A stretch of DNA of 64,000 bases from DAIDKA01 sp963708865 (GCA_963708865.1 CAVPUC010000005.1:310001-374000); one strand, 5' to 3'. Shown: positions 1 through 10,358, counted from the stretch's first letter. A program made the numbers and translations. The notes: generated by a model not told the origin, from the letters alone.

Positions 1-98
1 CGTTTCTGTTCGGCGAGGCGCTGAGTGTCGGCAAGTTCGTGGCCATCGGGCTGATCTGCGCCGGCGTCTTCATGCTCGCGAGGATGCAGCACGCATGA
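1..98 (+). CDS. C-terminus of a DMT-superfamily (EamA/SMR-like) transporter, partial
   Basis: The first 31 visible residues read in the frame that begins at base 3 and end at the TGA at 96-98. They form a hydrophobic helix preceded by a FLFGEALSVGK-type segment, the usual last-helix signature of EamA/SMR drug/metabolite transporters. Its stop overlaps the next start in an ATGA, so the two genes are probably cotranscribed. Pairing with an ArnB-like aminotransferase resembles arn-type clusters where small DMT proteins flip undecaprenyl-linked sugars, but that role is only inferred because the rest of the gene is missing. Confidence 0.6.
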   Translation, partial: FLFGEALSVGKFVAIGLICAGVFMLARMQHA

Positions 99-1249
99 GT
101 GCGCCGCCGCCGGATTTTCTGCCCATGACCCGGCCGAGCATCGATGAGGCCACCATCCAGGGTGTGTGCGAGGTGCTGCGCAGCGGCTGGATCACCTCCG
201 GCCCGCAGGTGAAGGCCTTTGAGGCCGCCTTGAGCAGCTATTTCGGCGGCCGGCCGGTGCGCGCCTTCAACTCCGGCACCGCTACCATGGAGGTCGCGCT
301 GCGCATTGCGGGTGTCGGTCCCGGCGATGAGGTCATCACGACGCCACTGTCGTGGGTGGCCACCAGCAATGTCATTCTGGCGGTCGGCGCGATGCCGCGG
401 TTCGTGGATGTCGACCCGCTGACCCGCAACATCGATCTGAATCGCATCGAGGCGGCCGTTACCCCCGCCACGCGCGCAATCCTGCCGGTGGATCTGGCAG
501 GACTGCCGGTGGACCGGGACGGCCTGTACGGCATCGCGCGCCGGCACCGGCTGCGCGTGATCGAGGATGCCGCCCAATCGATGGGCAGTCATTACCAAGG
601 AGCGCCGATCGGCGCGCGCGGAGACCTGGTCTCGATCAGTTTTCATCCGAACAAGAACATCACCAGCATCGAGGGCGGCTGCCTGGTGCTGAATGATGAG
701 CGCGAGGCGCGCCTCGCGGAGCAGTATCGCCTGCAGGGCGTGGTGCGCAGCGGCTTCGATGGCATGGAAGTCGAGGTCGCGGGCGGCAAGTTCAACCTGA
801 CCGATGTGGCGGCGCGTGTCGGACTGGGTCAGCTGCCGTACCTGTCGCAGTTCAATGCCCGACGCCAGCAGCTCGCGCGGCTGTATTTCGCGCAATTGCG
901 TGCTCGCGACGCCGCGGGCTTGGGGCTGCAGCTGCCGGTGGAGGACTTCGCCAACAGCAACTGGCACATGTTTCAGGTGGTGCTGCCACAGGAGCGGCTG
1001 CGGCTCACCCGCGCGCAGGTCATGGAGCAGCTGCTGGCGGCCGGAATCGCGACCGGTGTGCATTATCCGGCGATCCACCTGTTCGCGCTTTACCGCAGGC
1101 TGGGTTTCAAGCCCGGCGACTTCCCGATCGCGGAATACATCGGCCGCAATATTCTCACGCTACCGCTGTTTCCTGAGATGCGCGATGCGGACGTGGCGCG
1201 CGTGGCCGAGGCGCTCATGCGCATCCTGTCGGATGCGGCGCGTCACTGA
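95..1249 (+). CDS. DegT/DnrJ/EryC1/StrS family PLP-dependent aminotransferase (ArnB-like)
   Basis: This 384-residue protein is full length for the nucleotide-sugar aminotransferase family. Visible landmarks are the N-terminal substrate loop (RSGWITSGPQV, about 29-39), the cofactor-phosphate loop NSGTATMEVAL (59-69), the pyridine-nitrogen Asp in EDAAQS (D158) and the Schiff-base lysine K187 in HPNKNIT. The family transfers an amino group, usually from glutamate, to a keto-sugar nucleotide in the cytoplasm. The start overlaps the stop of the upstream transporter fragment (ATGA), so an operon for a modified surface sugar or lipid is likely. The actual sugar substrate cannot be read from sequence. 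The gene converges on the HtrA-like gene with one base between stops. Confidence 0.88.
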   Translation: MSAPPPDFLPMTRPSIDEATIQGVCEVLRSGWITSGPQVKAFEAALSSYFGGRPVRAFNSGTATMEVALRIAGVGPGDEVITTPLSWVATSNVILAVGAMPRFVDVDPLTRNIDLNRIEAAVTPATRAILPVDLAGLPVDRDGLYGIARRHRLRVIEDAAQSMGSHYQGAPIGARGDLVSISFHPNKNITSIEGGCLVLNDEREARLAEQYRLQGVVRSGFDGMEVEVAGGKFNLTDVAARVGLGQLPYLSQFNARRQQLARLYFAQLRARDAAGLGLQLPVEDFANSNWHMFQVVLPQERLRLTRAQVMEQLLAAGIATGVHYPAIHLFALYRRLGFKPGDFPIAEYIGRNILTLPLFPEMRDADVARVAEALMRILSDAARH

Positions 1250-1250
1250 G

Positions 1251-2225
1251 TCAGTGCCGCTGCGGCTTGAGCAGATAGTCGTAGCGATCCGCGGAATGGA
1301 CCCGCACCTGCGAGGTCTGCGCACCGCGTGTCAGGGTCAGCGGAATTTCGGCGCCAGCCGGGCCGATGCTCCACACTTTGCGGAACATATCCGCAAGCCC
1401 CGCGACGCCGCGACCGGCCACGGCGGTGACTTCATCGTTCACGCGCACGCCGGCACGATGTGCCGGACCATCCTGCGCCAGCGCACCGACCACCAGTCGG
1501 CCGTGCTGCTCGGTCGCGTACATGCCCAGCCATGGCCGCGGTGTCTGCAATGGCCGCCCGGCGCGCAGCATGTCATCGAGGATCGGGTCCAGCAGGTCGA
1601 CCGGCACAAACAGGTTGGCCTCGAAGGTTTCATCGCGGGTGGATTCCTCGACCAGAAGCGACCCGACGCCCAGCAGGCGACCGTCCGTGCCCACGAGCGC
1701 GGTCCCGCCCCACTGCGGATGCGCCGGAGCCGTGAAAATCGCATCGTCCAACAGATATTCCCAATGACCGGCAAATTCGCGCCGTGCCGTGACCTGGACG
1801 TTCAGCGAATGCGCGAGGCCCCCGTGGCCGATGACGATCGCCGGGGCACCGACCTCGAGCCCGGCCGAGGAGCCGCGCTGCAGTACCGGGGCGCCGAGGT
1901 CGCCGAGCGGCTGGACCAGCCCGAATCCGGAAGTCTGGTCGTAGCCTGCGACATGGCCGGGTACGGCGCGGCCGTTATGCGTGGACAGCCACACGGTGCG
2001 CGCCTCGGTGATCAGGTAGCCGATGGTGAGGACCATGCCATCCTCACCGATTACCACGCCGCTGCCGATGCGCTCGGTACCGAGCAGCGGCGCCGTGAAG
2101 GCGCTGTCGGGGATTTCCGCATGGACCATGACCACCGACTGCAGTGCCGATTGCAGGTCGAACGGCACCTGCTCTGGTCTGGGTTGCAGAGCAGCAGGGA
2201 ACGTCCAGTTCTTGGATACACTCAT
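1251..2225 (-). CDS. Catalytically dead HtrA/S1C-like protein with PDZ domain
   Basis: The fold is HtrA-like: a trypsin-type beta-barrel domain (about 25-215) and a PDZ domain (about 231-315). Each position of the catalytic triad is substituted. The segment matching TNNHV reads TIGYL, placing Tyr70 where His belongs. The segment matching TDLAVL reads SGFGLV, with Gly100 for Asp. The segment matching GNSGG reads PQWGG, with Trp172 for Ser. No signal peptide or membrane anchor is visible, unlike DegP/DegS, so the protein is probably cytoplasmic. A binding, scaffold or regulatory role is inferred. The reading frame is uninterrupted over 324 codons, which argues that the changes are not sequencing damage. 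Confidence 0.8.
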   Translation of the reverse strand: MSVSKNWTFPAALQPRPEQVPFDLQSALQSVVMVHAEIPDSAFTAPLLGTERIGSGVVIGEDGMVLTIGYLITEARTVWLSTHNGRAVPGHVAGYDQTSGFGLVQPLGDLGAPVLQRGSSAGLEVGAPAIVIGHGGLAHSLNVQVTARREFAGHWEYLLDDAIFTAPAHPQWGGTALVGTDGRLLGVGSLLVEESTRDETFEANLFVPVDLLDPILDDMLRAGRPLQTPRPWLGMYATEQHGRLVVGALAQDGPAHRAGVRVNDEVTAVAGRGVAGLADMFRKVWSIGPAGAEIPLTLTRGAQTSQVRVHSADRYDYLLKPQRH

Positions 2226-2431
2226 GGGTTGGATGAATCTAGCAGGCCCCGAGGTTTGCCGAAACTACCTGGTGTCGCAGTTTCCGTGTAAGCGGAAGAC
2301 GGCGCACGCCAGGTGTCGCGAATCATCGCCAATGCGTTGCACCACGTATGTGTGGAAGCGCACATTGCGCGCCGGAATGGAGCGGCGAGCGGGTCACAAT
2401 TTGACATGCTGCTATGCCGCGGGCGGACGCT

Positions 2432-2460
2432 GTGATGCGCAGCGTCATGACCGCTATAAT
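2432..2460 (+). promoter_or_regulatory. Candidate sigma-70 promoter for the M13 peptidase
   Basis: A perfect TATAAT lies at 2455-2460, with a weak GTGATG 17 bases upstream at 2432-2437. Transcription would start near 2467, about 50 bases before the coding start at 2517. The match rests on the -10 box only. A TTGACA at 2401-2406 lies too far upstream to pair with it. Confidence 0.4.
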
Positions 2461-2516
2461 CCTCGCACCAAGCCGGCGACCGACCCGCAGCCGACAGTTG
2501 CTCAGGAGTCAGGACC

Positions 2517-4546
2517 TTGAAGATCACCACCCTATTGGCCTTGGGGCTGTTCGGCACCGCCGCGCAGGCCCAGGCGCCGGCCCCCAAGGCGCTGGGCCTT
2601 AATGTGGCTGCGATGGACAAATCGGTGCGCGTGCAGGATGACGTCTACGACTACGCGAACGGGCATTGGCTCAAGTCCACGCCCATTCCGGAGGACCGCT
2701 CCAGCGTCTCCATCGCCAGCGAGCTGCTCGACAAGAGCCTCGAGCAGCTGCGCGGCCTGATCGAGACGGCCGCGAAAGATACCGCTGCGCCGGCCAATTC
2801 CGAAGCCCGCAAGATCGGCGACCTGTACGCGAGCTTCATGGACGAGAAGACCGTGGAGGCGGCGGGACTGGGTGCCGTCAAGGGGGAGCTCGCCCGCATC
2901 GACGCCCTGAAGTCAAAGCAGGAACTGCCCGCACTGTTTGCGCATCTGCACCGCATCGGGGTCTCGACCCCCTATGGGGTGGCAGTGAATCCGGATAGCC
3001 GCGATGTCACGCGGGTGGCGGCCGATATTGACCAGGACGGCCTGGGCATGCCGGATCGCGACTACTACCTCAAGCACGACGATGCGCGGCTGGTCGAGAT
3101 CCGCGGCCGGTATCAGAAATCGGTCGAAAAACTGCTGGGCCTCGCCGGCCTGCCCGATGCCGCGCTGCAGGCCAAGTCGGTGCTGGAGCTGGAGACGCGC
3201 ATCGCCCAAGGCGCAGTGGACCCGCACCGCGCTGCGCGATCCGGTCAAGACCTACAACAAGGTCCCCTTAAACGCGCTGGACGGCCACACCCCGGGCTAT
3301 CACTGGCAGGTGTACCTGACCGACACCGGCATCAGCGGCAAAACCGATTACGTCATTGTCGGTGAGCCCAGCTACTTCAAGGCCTTTGGCGAGATGGTCA
3401 AGACCGAGCCGCTGTCGGTTTGGCAAAGCTACCTGCGCTGGCATCTGCTCATGCAGTACGCGGGCTATATGCCCAAGGACTTCGTGGACGCGAATTTCGA
3501 ATTCTTCGGCACGGCCTTGCGCGGCACACCGGAAAACCGGCCGCGCTGGAAGCGCGGCATTGCCCTGGTGGAGGACTCGATCGGTGAAGGGCTCGGCAAG
3601 GTGTACGTCGCCAAGTACTTCCCACCCTCCACCAAGGCGAGCATGCAGCAGCTGGTCGGCAATCTGCTGACGGCCTATCGCCAGGATGTGGCCTCACTTG
3701 ACTGGATGGGCCCTGCGACCAAGCAGCAGGCGCTCGCGAAACTCGACCGGCTGAACCGCAAGATCGGCTATCCCGACCGCTGGCGCGATTACAGCGGCCT
3801 GGTTTTCCGGCGTGATGACCTGATCGGCAACGTCATGCGCGCGAATGAGTTCGAATTTGCCTACCAGCTGGGCAAGCTCGGCAAGCCCGTCGATCGTGGC
3901 GAGTGGCTGATGACGCCGCAGACCATCAACGCCTACTATCGCCCCGATCTCAATGAGATCGTCTTTCCGGCGGCCTTCCTGCAGCCGCCCAACTTTGATC
4001 CCAAGTCAGATGATGCCGCCAACTATGGCGCCATCGGCGCCGTGATCGGCCATGAGATGAGTCACGGATTTGATGATGAGGGCAGCCAGTTCGATGCCAC
4101 GGGCAATCTGCGCGACTGGTGGACCAAGGAGGATCACGCAGCGCTTTGCCGCCAAGACGGCAGTGCTGGTGGCCCAATACGATGCCTTTGAGGCCCTGCC
4201 CGGCTATCACGTCAACGGCAAGCTCACGTTGGGGGAGAACATCGCCGACAACTCCGGCCTGGCCGTCGCCTACAAGGCCTACCGATTGTCCCTGAAGGGC
4301 CGCGAGGCGCCGGTCATCGATGGCTATACGGGCGATCAGCGGTTCTTTCTGGCCTTCGCGCAGGTCTGGGCCGGCAAAGTGCGCGACAAGCAGCAGATCG
4401 TGTATCTGAAGTCCGATCCGCACTCCCCGTATGCGGCACGCGGCTCTCTGCCCTTGAGCAATCAGGACGCCTTCTACGAAGCCTTTGGCGTCAAGCCCGG
4501 TGACAAGATGTATCTGCCGCCCGACAAACGCGTGCACCTCTGGTAG
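2517..4546 (+). CDS. M13 family zinc metallopeptidase (neprilysin/PepO type), two frameshifts
   Basis: An exported zinc endopeptidase that would cut small peptides in the periplasm. The TTG start at 2517 is chosen because AGGAG lies 8 bases upstream and the next 20 residues form a signal peptide ending AQA. The N-terminal M13 domain (YDYANGHWL) is followed by the family segment AQWTRTALRDPVKTYNKV and the catalytic domain with HEMSHGFDDEG and GENIADNSGL, giving the two zinc His, the catalytic Glu and the third ligand. The ends match the usual family length of about 675 residues. The frame breaks near 3207, where dropping one C of a CCC run restores RIAKAQWTR, and again near 4141. Both are single-base insertions that look like sequence errors. 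Alternatively the gene is a recent pseudogene. Confidence 0.85.
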
Positions 4547-4548
4547 GC

Positions 4549-5913
4549 ATGAGCCTCTCCATATTCGATATCTTCAAGGTCGGCGTCGGACCCTCCAGTT
4601 CGCACACCATGGGCCCGATGCGCGCGGCGCGCGACTTTGCGCTGCGGCTGCAGTCCGCAGGACTCCTTGAGCAGACCCGCGCACTGGTCATTCGGCTCTA
4701 CGGCTCCCTCGCGCTGACCGGCAGCGGCCACGGGACCGACCGTGCCGTGCTGCTCGGGCTCACCGGCGCGGATCCGCGCACCGTGGATCCGGACAGCATG
4801 GAGCCGACGCTGCAGCGCATCCGCAGCAGCGGGCAGCTGGCGCTGCTGGGTCAGCACCTGATCGAATTCGATGAGCCGATGCAGCTGTTGTTCATGCGCT
4901 CGGAGCGGCTGCCGCGGCATACCAATGGCATGCGATTCACGGCGCTCGGGGCCGCCGGCGAACGGCTCGCCGAGGAGGACTACTACTCCTTGGGCGGCGG
5001 CTTCATCGTGCGCGGCGATGAGCCTGAAAGCGCGGGTCCGCCAGGCGAGCCGCCGTATCCGTTCACCTCGGGAGCGGAACTGCTGGCGCTGTGCCGCGAG
5101 CACGGCCTGGAGATTTTCGAGCTGATGCTGGCCAACGAATGCACCTGGCGCACGCCTGATGAGATCCGCGAGCAGCTGCTCGCCATCTGGCAGGTCATGC
5201 AGGCGTGCGTGGCGCGCGGCCTGCGCCAGACCGGGGTGCTGCCGGGCGTGCTGAAGGTGCGGCGCCGGGCGCCGAAAATGTACCGCACGCTTACCGAGGG
5301 CAACGCCCCACAGGGCGCGCTGGTGTTGCTGGACTGGGTGAACGCCTGGGCGCTGGCGGTCAACGAGGAGAATGCCGCGGGCGGCCGGGTGGTCACCGCA
5401 CCTACCAATGGCGCGGCCGGCATCGTGCCCGCGGTGCTGCACTTCTATGAGCGCTTCGAGCCGGGTGCGAGCGAGGAGGGCATCGTCCGCTTCCTGCTCA
5501 CGGCCGGCGCCATCGCCATGCTGTACAAGCGCAACGCCTCCATCTCCGGCGCCGATATGGGCTGCCAGGGAGAAGTCGGAGTTGCCTGCTCGATGGCCGC
5601 GGCGGGACTGGTGGCCGCGCTTCACGGCACCAACGAGCAGATCGAGAACGCCGCCGAGATCGGCATGGAGCACAACCTCGGACTGACCTGCGATCCGGTG
5701 GCGGGCCTGGTGCAGATCCCCTGCATCGAGCGCAATGCCATGGGCTCGGTCAAGGCCATCAATGCCGCCCGTCTGGCGATGCGCGGCGATGGCACCCACA
5801 AGGTGTCACTCGATCAGGTCATCGCCACCATGCGCCAGACCGGCCACGACATGTCGACGATCTACAAGGAGACCTCGCAGGGGGGTCTGGCCGTCAATGT
5901 CCCGGACTGCTGA
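4549..5913 (+). CDS. sdaA: L-serine ammonia-lyase, iron-sulfur dependent, single-chain type
   Basis: Converts L-serine to pyruvate and ammonia in the cytoplasm. The 454-residue protein has the beta domain at its N-terminus (SIFDIFKVGVGPSSSHTMGPM, residues 4-24) and the catalytic alpha domain after it. The cysteines C339, C381 and C392 show the 42- and 11-residue spacing expected for the [4Fe-4S] cluster ligands of this family. The frame is intact. It starts two bases after the M13 peptidase stop, so the pair is probably cotranscribed: peptide breakdown feeding serine deamination. The assignment to the single-chain sdaA/sdaB type is secure; the choice of symbol between the paralogues is conventional. 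Confidence 0.95.
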   Translation: MSLSIFDIFKVGVGPSSSHTMGPMRAARDFALRLQSAGLLEQTRALVIRLYGSLALTGSGHGTDRAVLLGLTGADPRTVDPDSMEPTLQRIRSSGQLALLGQHLIEFDEPMQLLFMRSERLPRHTNGMRFTALGAAGERLAEEDYYSLGGGFIVRGDEPESAGPPGEPPYPFTSGAELLALCREHGLEIFELMLANECTWRTPDEIREQLLAIWQVMQACVARGLRQTGVLPGVLKVRRRAPKMYRTLTEGNAPQGALVLLDWVNAWALAVNEENAAGGRVVTAPTNGAAGIVPAVLHFYERFEPGASEEGIVRFLLTAGAIAMLYKRNASISGADMGCQGEVGVACSMAAAGLVAALHGTNEQIENAAEIGMEHNLGLTCDPVAGLVQIPCIERNAMGSVKAINAARLAMRGDGTHKVSLDQVIATMRQTGHDMSTIYKETSQGGLAVNVPDC

Positions 5914-5935
5914 ACCGCCCAATGGAGATGAAGCG

Positions 5936-8006
5936 ATGCTGGCAGCAATAGCGTCCCTGGGCCTGGCGGTTGCCGGCGCCGATCCGTTCCTGTGGCTCGA
6001 GGACATCGAGGGCAAGCGCGCGCTCGCGTGGGTGCAGCAGCAGAACGCGCGCTCGCTCAAGCGCCTCACCGCTGATCCGCGCTACCAGGATGCCTACCAT
6101 CAGGCGCTGGCCATTCTCGAGGATCGCAGCCGCATTCCCTACGGCACGCTGCGCGGCGGACTGGTCTACAACTTCTGGCAGGACGATCAGCATGTGCGCG
6201 GGCTGTGGCGCCGTACGCCGCTGGCATCCTACGAAACCGCATCCCCGCACTGGGAGACGCTGCTGGACGTGGATGCGCTGGCCAAGGCAGAAGGACGCAG
6301 CTGGGTTTTCAAGGGCGCCGATTGCGCGCCCGACAACGGGCCGCGCTGCCTGATCAACCTGTCCGATGGCGGCCAGGACGCGCAGGTGGTGCGCGAATTT
6401 GATCTGCGCGCCCGGCAGTTCGTCACCGATGGCTTCGTGTTGCCTGAAGCCAAGTCCGACGTGAGCTGGAAAGATGCCGACACCGTGCTCGTGGCCACGA
6501 ACTTCGGCGAGCATTCGCTGACCGAGTCCGGTTACCCCTATATCGTCAAGGAATGGCATCGCGGGGAGCCGCTGGCCGCGGCGCGCGAGCTCTACCGCGG
6601 CGAGGCGCACGATGTGGCGGTCGCGCCCGTGCGACTTGACGGGGACCGGCACGATCATGTGTTGCTCCTGGGCCGCGCCAAAACCTTCTTCAGCACCGAT
6701 TATCTGCTGCGTCGGCACGACGCCGGGCACCGGTGCCCCGCAGCCCCTGACGCTGCCCCCCAAAGTGGACCTGCAGGGCATCAGCCACGGCGAGCTGGTG
6801 TTCCTGATCCGCCAGGACTGGCAGATCGGCGGTGCGACCTTCAAGGCCGGATCGCTCTTGTCCATGCCGCTTGACGCCGTGACGGCAGCGCAGCCGCCCA
6901 TCCGCACGCTCCTGGTGCCGGGCCCGCGCGATTCGATCGAGCAGGTCGCGGTCACTCACAGCGGCGTCCTGGTGGCCCTGTTTTCCGATGTGAAGGGCCG
7001 GCTGCTGCGCCTGCAGTTCGATGACGGGGTCTGGACGAGCAGTGCCATCGCGCTGCCGGCCAATGGCGCGGTCGGCGTCGCCACCGCCGATGAAAACAGC
7101 GATACCGCGTTCGTCACCTACGAGGACTTCCTGCAGCCTGCCACCTTGTACGAGGTCACGGTGTCGACGCTCGCGGCGCGGCCGGTCAAGAGCCTCAAGC
7201 CCAAGTTTGCCGGCGAGCGCTTCACGGTAGAGCAACTTGAGGCCACGTCCAAGGACGGCACCAAGGTGCCGTACTTCGTGGTGCGTCCCCGCGACTTCAA
7301 AGCCGATGGCAACGCCCCGACATTGTTGTATGGCTACGGCGGCTTCAATGTCTCCATGCTGCCAAGTTATCTGGGGACCACCGGCAAGTTGTGGCTGGAA
7401 CGCGGCGGGGTGTACGTGCTCGCCAATATCCGCGGCGGCGGGGAGTTCGGTCCGGCCTGGCACGAGGCGGGATTGAAGACGCATCGCCAGGTGGTGTACG
7501 ACGACTTCATTGCCGTCGCCGAAGATCTGATCGCACGGCGCATCACCACGACGCGCCGCCTGGGCATCGAGGGCGGGTCCAATGGCGGACTGCTGATGGG
7601 CGTCATGCTGACCCAGCGGCCCGAGCTGTTCCATGCCGCGGTGGTGCAGGTGCCGCTGCTCGACATGCTGCGTTTCGACAAGCTGCTGGCGGGCGCCTCG
7701 TGGGTGGATGAATACGGCTCCCCGCAGGTGCCGCAGGAGCGCGCCTGGCTGGAAAAGATGTCGCCGTACCAGAATCTGCACTTCCGCAAGGATTACCCGG
7801 AAGTCTTCCTCCTCACCTCCACCAAGGATGATCGCGTGCATCCCGGCCATGCCAGAAAGTACGCGGCCAAGCTCGAAGCGCTGCACATGCCATTCCTTTA
7901 CTATGAGAATGTCGAGGGCGGGCATTCGGCCGCTGCGGATCTGCGGGAACGGGCGCGACGGCTGGCGCTGGAATTCGTCTATCTGTCGCAGCGGCTCATC
8001 GATTGA
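5936..8006 (+). CDS. Prolyl oligopeptidase family serine peptidase (S9A), one frameshift
   Basis: Cleaves short peptides after proline. The start at 5936 has GGAG 8 bases upstream and gives a short hydrophobic leader (LAAIASLGLAVAGA) before the family opening PFLWLEDIEG, so export is possible. A beta-propeller domain comes first, then the alpha/beta-hydrolase domain. The nucleophile is in GGSNGG (about 7571-7588), the Asp in TKDDRVHP (about 7821-7844) and the His in EGGHSAAAD (about 7915-7940). The frame breaks at about 6727; removing one G of the GGG there restores DAGTGAPQPLTLPP. Length without the break is about 690 residues, normal for the family. It follows sdaA by 22 bases and precedes the M28 peptidase by 33. 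Confidence 0.9.
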
Positions 8007-8039
8007 GCGGACCGCCAGCCGCCGCCAAGGAGTCAGGCT

Positions 8040-10349
8040 TTGAAATTCGACCATCGCGCCGCCGCCAGGGGTTTGCTGACCGCCCTCGTGAGCGCGTGCC
8101 TGGCGACGCCGACCCTCGCGGCCGCCGCTGACAATCTGATCGGGTTTGACGCCGCCGCCAGCAGCGCTGAGCTGGCGCTCGAGAAGAGACTCGATGCCGC
8201 ACTTGACCCCGCCGATCTGCGCGCCTGGCTGCAGGACCTGGCGGCCGCGCCCAACAACGTGGGCTCCCCGCACGACCGCCGCAACGCCGAAAAAATGCGC
8301 GACATGCTGGCCTCCTGGGGCTGGAACGCGCGTCTGGAAACCTTCCAGGTGCTCTATCCCACGCCGCTTACGGAACGGGTGGAACTGGTAAGCCCGGTGC
8401 AGCACGTGGCCCAGCTCATCGAGCCGCCGATTCCCGGCGATGCGGGCAGTGCCGTTCCCGGCGCGCTGCCCGCGTACAACGTCTACGGTGCGGACGGTGA
8501 CGTCACGGCGGATGTGGTCTATGTGAATTTCGGCATGGATGCGGATTACCAGGAGCTCGCGCGCCGCGGTGTCAGCGTCACCGGCAGAATCGTGCTCGCC
8601 CGCTACGGCGGCGGCTGGCGGGGCCTGAAGGTAAAGCTCGCCCATGAACATGGCGCGCTCGGGTGTCTGATCTATTCGGACCCGCACGAGGATGGGTACG
8701 CCGCCGGCGATGCCTACCCGCAAGGCGGCTGGCGCCCGGCCGGCGGCATCCAGCGCGGGTCGGTGGCCGACATACCGCAGTATCCCGGCGATCCGCTGAC
8801 GCCCGGTGTCGGTGCGACGGCCGGCGCGGCGCGCCTGGCGATCAAGGATGCGACGACGCTGATGAAGATTCCGGTGGTGCCGATTTCCTGGGCCGATGCG
8901 CAGCCCATACTCGCAGCGCTCACCGGGCCGGTGGCGCCGCAGGCCTGGCGCGGCTCATTGCCGCTCACCTATCACCTGGGGCCTGGGGCGGCCAAAGTGC
9001 ACTTGCTGGTCAAGTCCGACTGGAGCTTAAAGCCGATCTACGATGTCATCGCAACGCTGCCCGGCCGGGAGTTCCCGGATGAATGGGTGATCCGCGGCAA
9101 CCACCACGACGGCTGGGTCGAGGGTGCCTGGGACCCGCTGGGCGGCGCCATCGCGCAGCTCGCCGAGGCCAAGGCGATCGGTGGCCTCCTGAAGAGCGGC
9201 TGGCGGCCCAGGCGCACCCTGGTATACGCCAGCTGGGATGGCGAGGAACCGGGTCTGCTCGGTTCGACCGAGTGGGCGGAGACCCATGCGCAGGAGCTGC
9301 AGGCCAAGGCCGTGCTGTATCTGAACTCCGATGAGAACGGGCGCGGCTTCCTCAGCGCCGGCGGCAGCGATTCGCTGCAGCATCTGCTGAACCAGGTGGC
9401 CGCAGTGGTGATGGATCCGGAGACCGGCGTCAGCGTGCAGGCGCGGCTGCGCGCGCGCACGCTCGTGGAGGCCATGAGCGGCACGACCGATGCCGATGCG
9501 CGCGCCGCGAGCGAGGCGGCTTCCGCGGGCGGGGATCTGCTGCTCGACCCGCTGGGCTCCGGGTCCGACTTCACGCCCTTCCTGCAGCACCTGGGCATCG
9601 CGACGTTGTCGGTGGAGTACGGCGGGGAGGCGGACCAGTCGGGTGTGTATCACTCCCGCTACGACACCTTCGATCATTACGTGCGTTTCGGTGATCCGGA
9701 CTTCAAGTACGGCATCGCCCTGGCACAGACCAACGGGCGACTGATGCTGCGGATGGCCGATGCGCAACTGCTGCCGCAGCAGGCGGCCACCGTGGCGCAG
9801 CGCATCGACGGCTACGTGCGCCAGCTGCACGCGTTGACGGACACCCGGCGCAAGCACGCGGCGGATCTGGCCTCCATGATCGATGCGCATGTCTTCGAGC
9901 TGGCCGCGGACCCGCAGCGGCCGATACTGGCGCCGAAGTCGGAAGTCCCGGTCCCGTTCCTGGATCTGGCGGCGCTGGACAATGCCGTGACGCGCCTGAG
10001 CGCTGCCGCGCGGGCGTTCGATACGGCGTACGCGGTGCAGCTGTCGGCCGGTATGCCGCTGAGCGCCGAGCGCGCCCAATCGGTCAACGCGCTGCTGCGC
10101 GCGCTCGAGCGCTCGCTCACCGATCCGCGCGGACTGCCGGGGCGCAGCTGGTATACGAACCTCATCTACGCCCCGGGCGTGCTGACCGGCTACGGCGCCA
10201 AGACGCTGCCGGGCGTCCGCGAGGCGATCGAGCAGGGGCAGTGGGCCACGGCAGAGGACTATGCCCGCCGCACCGCGCTGGCACTGGTCGCCTACAGCGA
10301 CCAGCTGGATCGGGCGACGGCCTTGTTGCGGCCCGCCGCCGGCCCGTAG
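8040..10349 (+). CDS. Exported M28B peptidase, glutamate carboxypeptidase II-like, with PA domain
   Basis: This 769-residue protein has a signal peptide (1-28), a protease-associated domain inserted around 125-300, an M28 catalytic domain and a C-terminal transferrin-receptor-like dimerisation region (about 600-760). Predicted di-zinc ligands sit at H355, D365, E403, D431 and H538, with E402 as the general base; H355-D365-E402-D431 spacing equals that of human GCPII (377-387-424-453). The family removes C-terminal residues from peptides. The frame is uninterrupted. AAGGAG lies about 8 bases before the ATG. It is the last of a run of catabolic genes from 2517 and supports peptide scavenging in the periplasm. 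Confidence 0.9.
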   Translation: MKFDHRAAARGLLTALVSACLATPTLAAAADNLIGFDAAASSAELALEKRLDAALDPADLRAWLQDLAAAPNNVGSPHDRRNAEKMRDMLASWGWNARLETFQVLYPTPLTERVELVSPVQHVAQLIEPPIPGDAGSAVPGALPAYNVYGADGDVTADVVYVNFGMDADYQELARRGVSVTGRIVLARYGGGWRGLKVKLAHEHGALGCLIYSDPHEDGYAAGDAYPQGGWRPAGGIQRGSVADIPQYPGDPLTPGVGATAGAARLAIKDATTLMKIPVVPISWADAQPILAALTGPVAPQAWRGSLPLTYHLGPGAAKVHLLVKSDWSLKPIYDVIATLPGREFPDEWVIRGNHHDGWVEGAWDPLGGAIAQLAEAKAIGGLLKSGWRPRRTLVYASWDGEEPGLLGSTEWAETHAQELQAKAVLYLNSDENGRGFLSAGGSDSLQHLLNQVAAVVMDPETGVSVQARLRARTLVEAMSGTTDADARAASEAASAGGDLLLDPLGSGSDFTPFLQHLGIATLSVEYGGEADQSGVYHSRYDTFDHYVRFGDPDFKYGIALAQTNGRLMLRMADAQLLPQQAATVAQRIDGYVRQLHALTDTRRKHAADLASMIDAHVFELAADPQRPILAPKSEVPVPFLDLAALDNAVTRLSAAARAFDTAYAVQLSAGMPLSAERAQSVNALLRALERSLTDPRGLPGRSWYTNLIYAPGVLTGYGAKTLPGVREAIEQGQWATAEDYARRTALALVAYSDQLDRATALLRPAAGP

Positions 10350-10358
10350 ACCCAAGCC

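Noticed and set aside
2401..2460. TTGACA at 2401 paired with TATAAT at 2455
   Set aside because: The 48-base spacing is incompatible with a sigma-70 promoter; only the -10 box was kept as a weak candidate.
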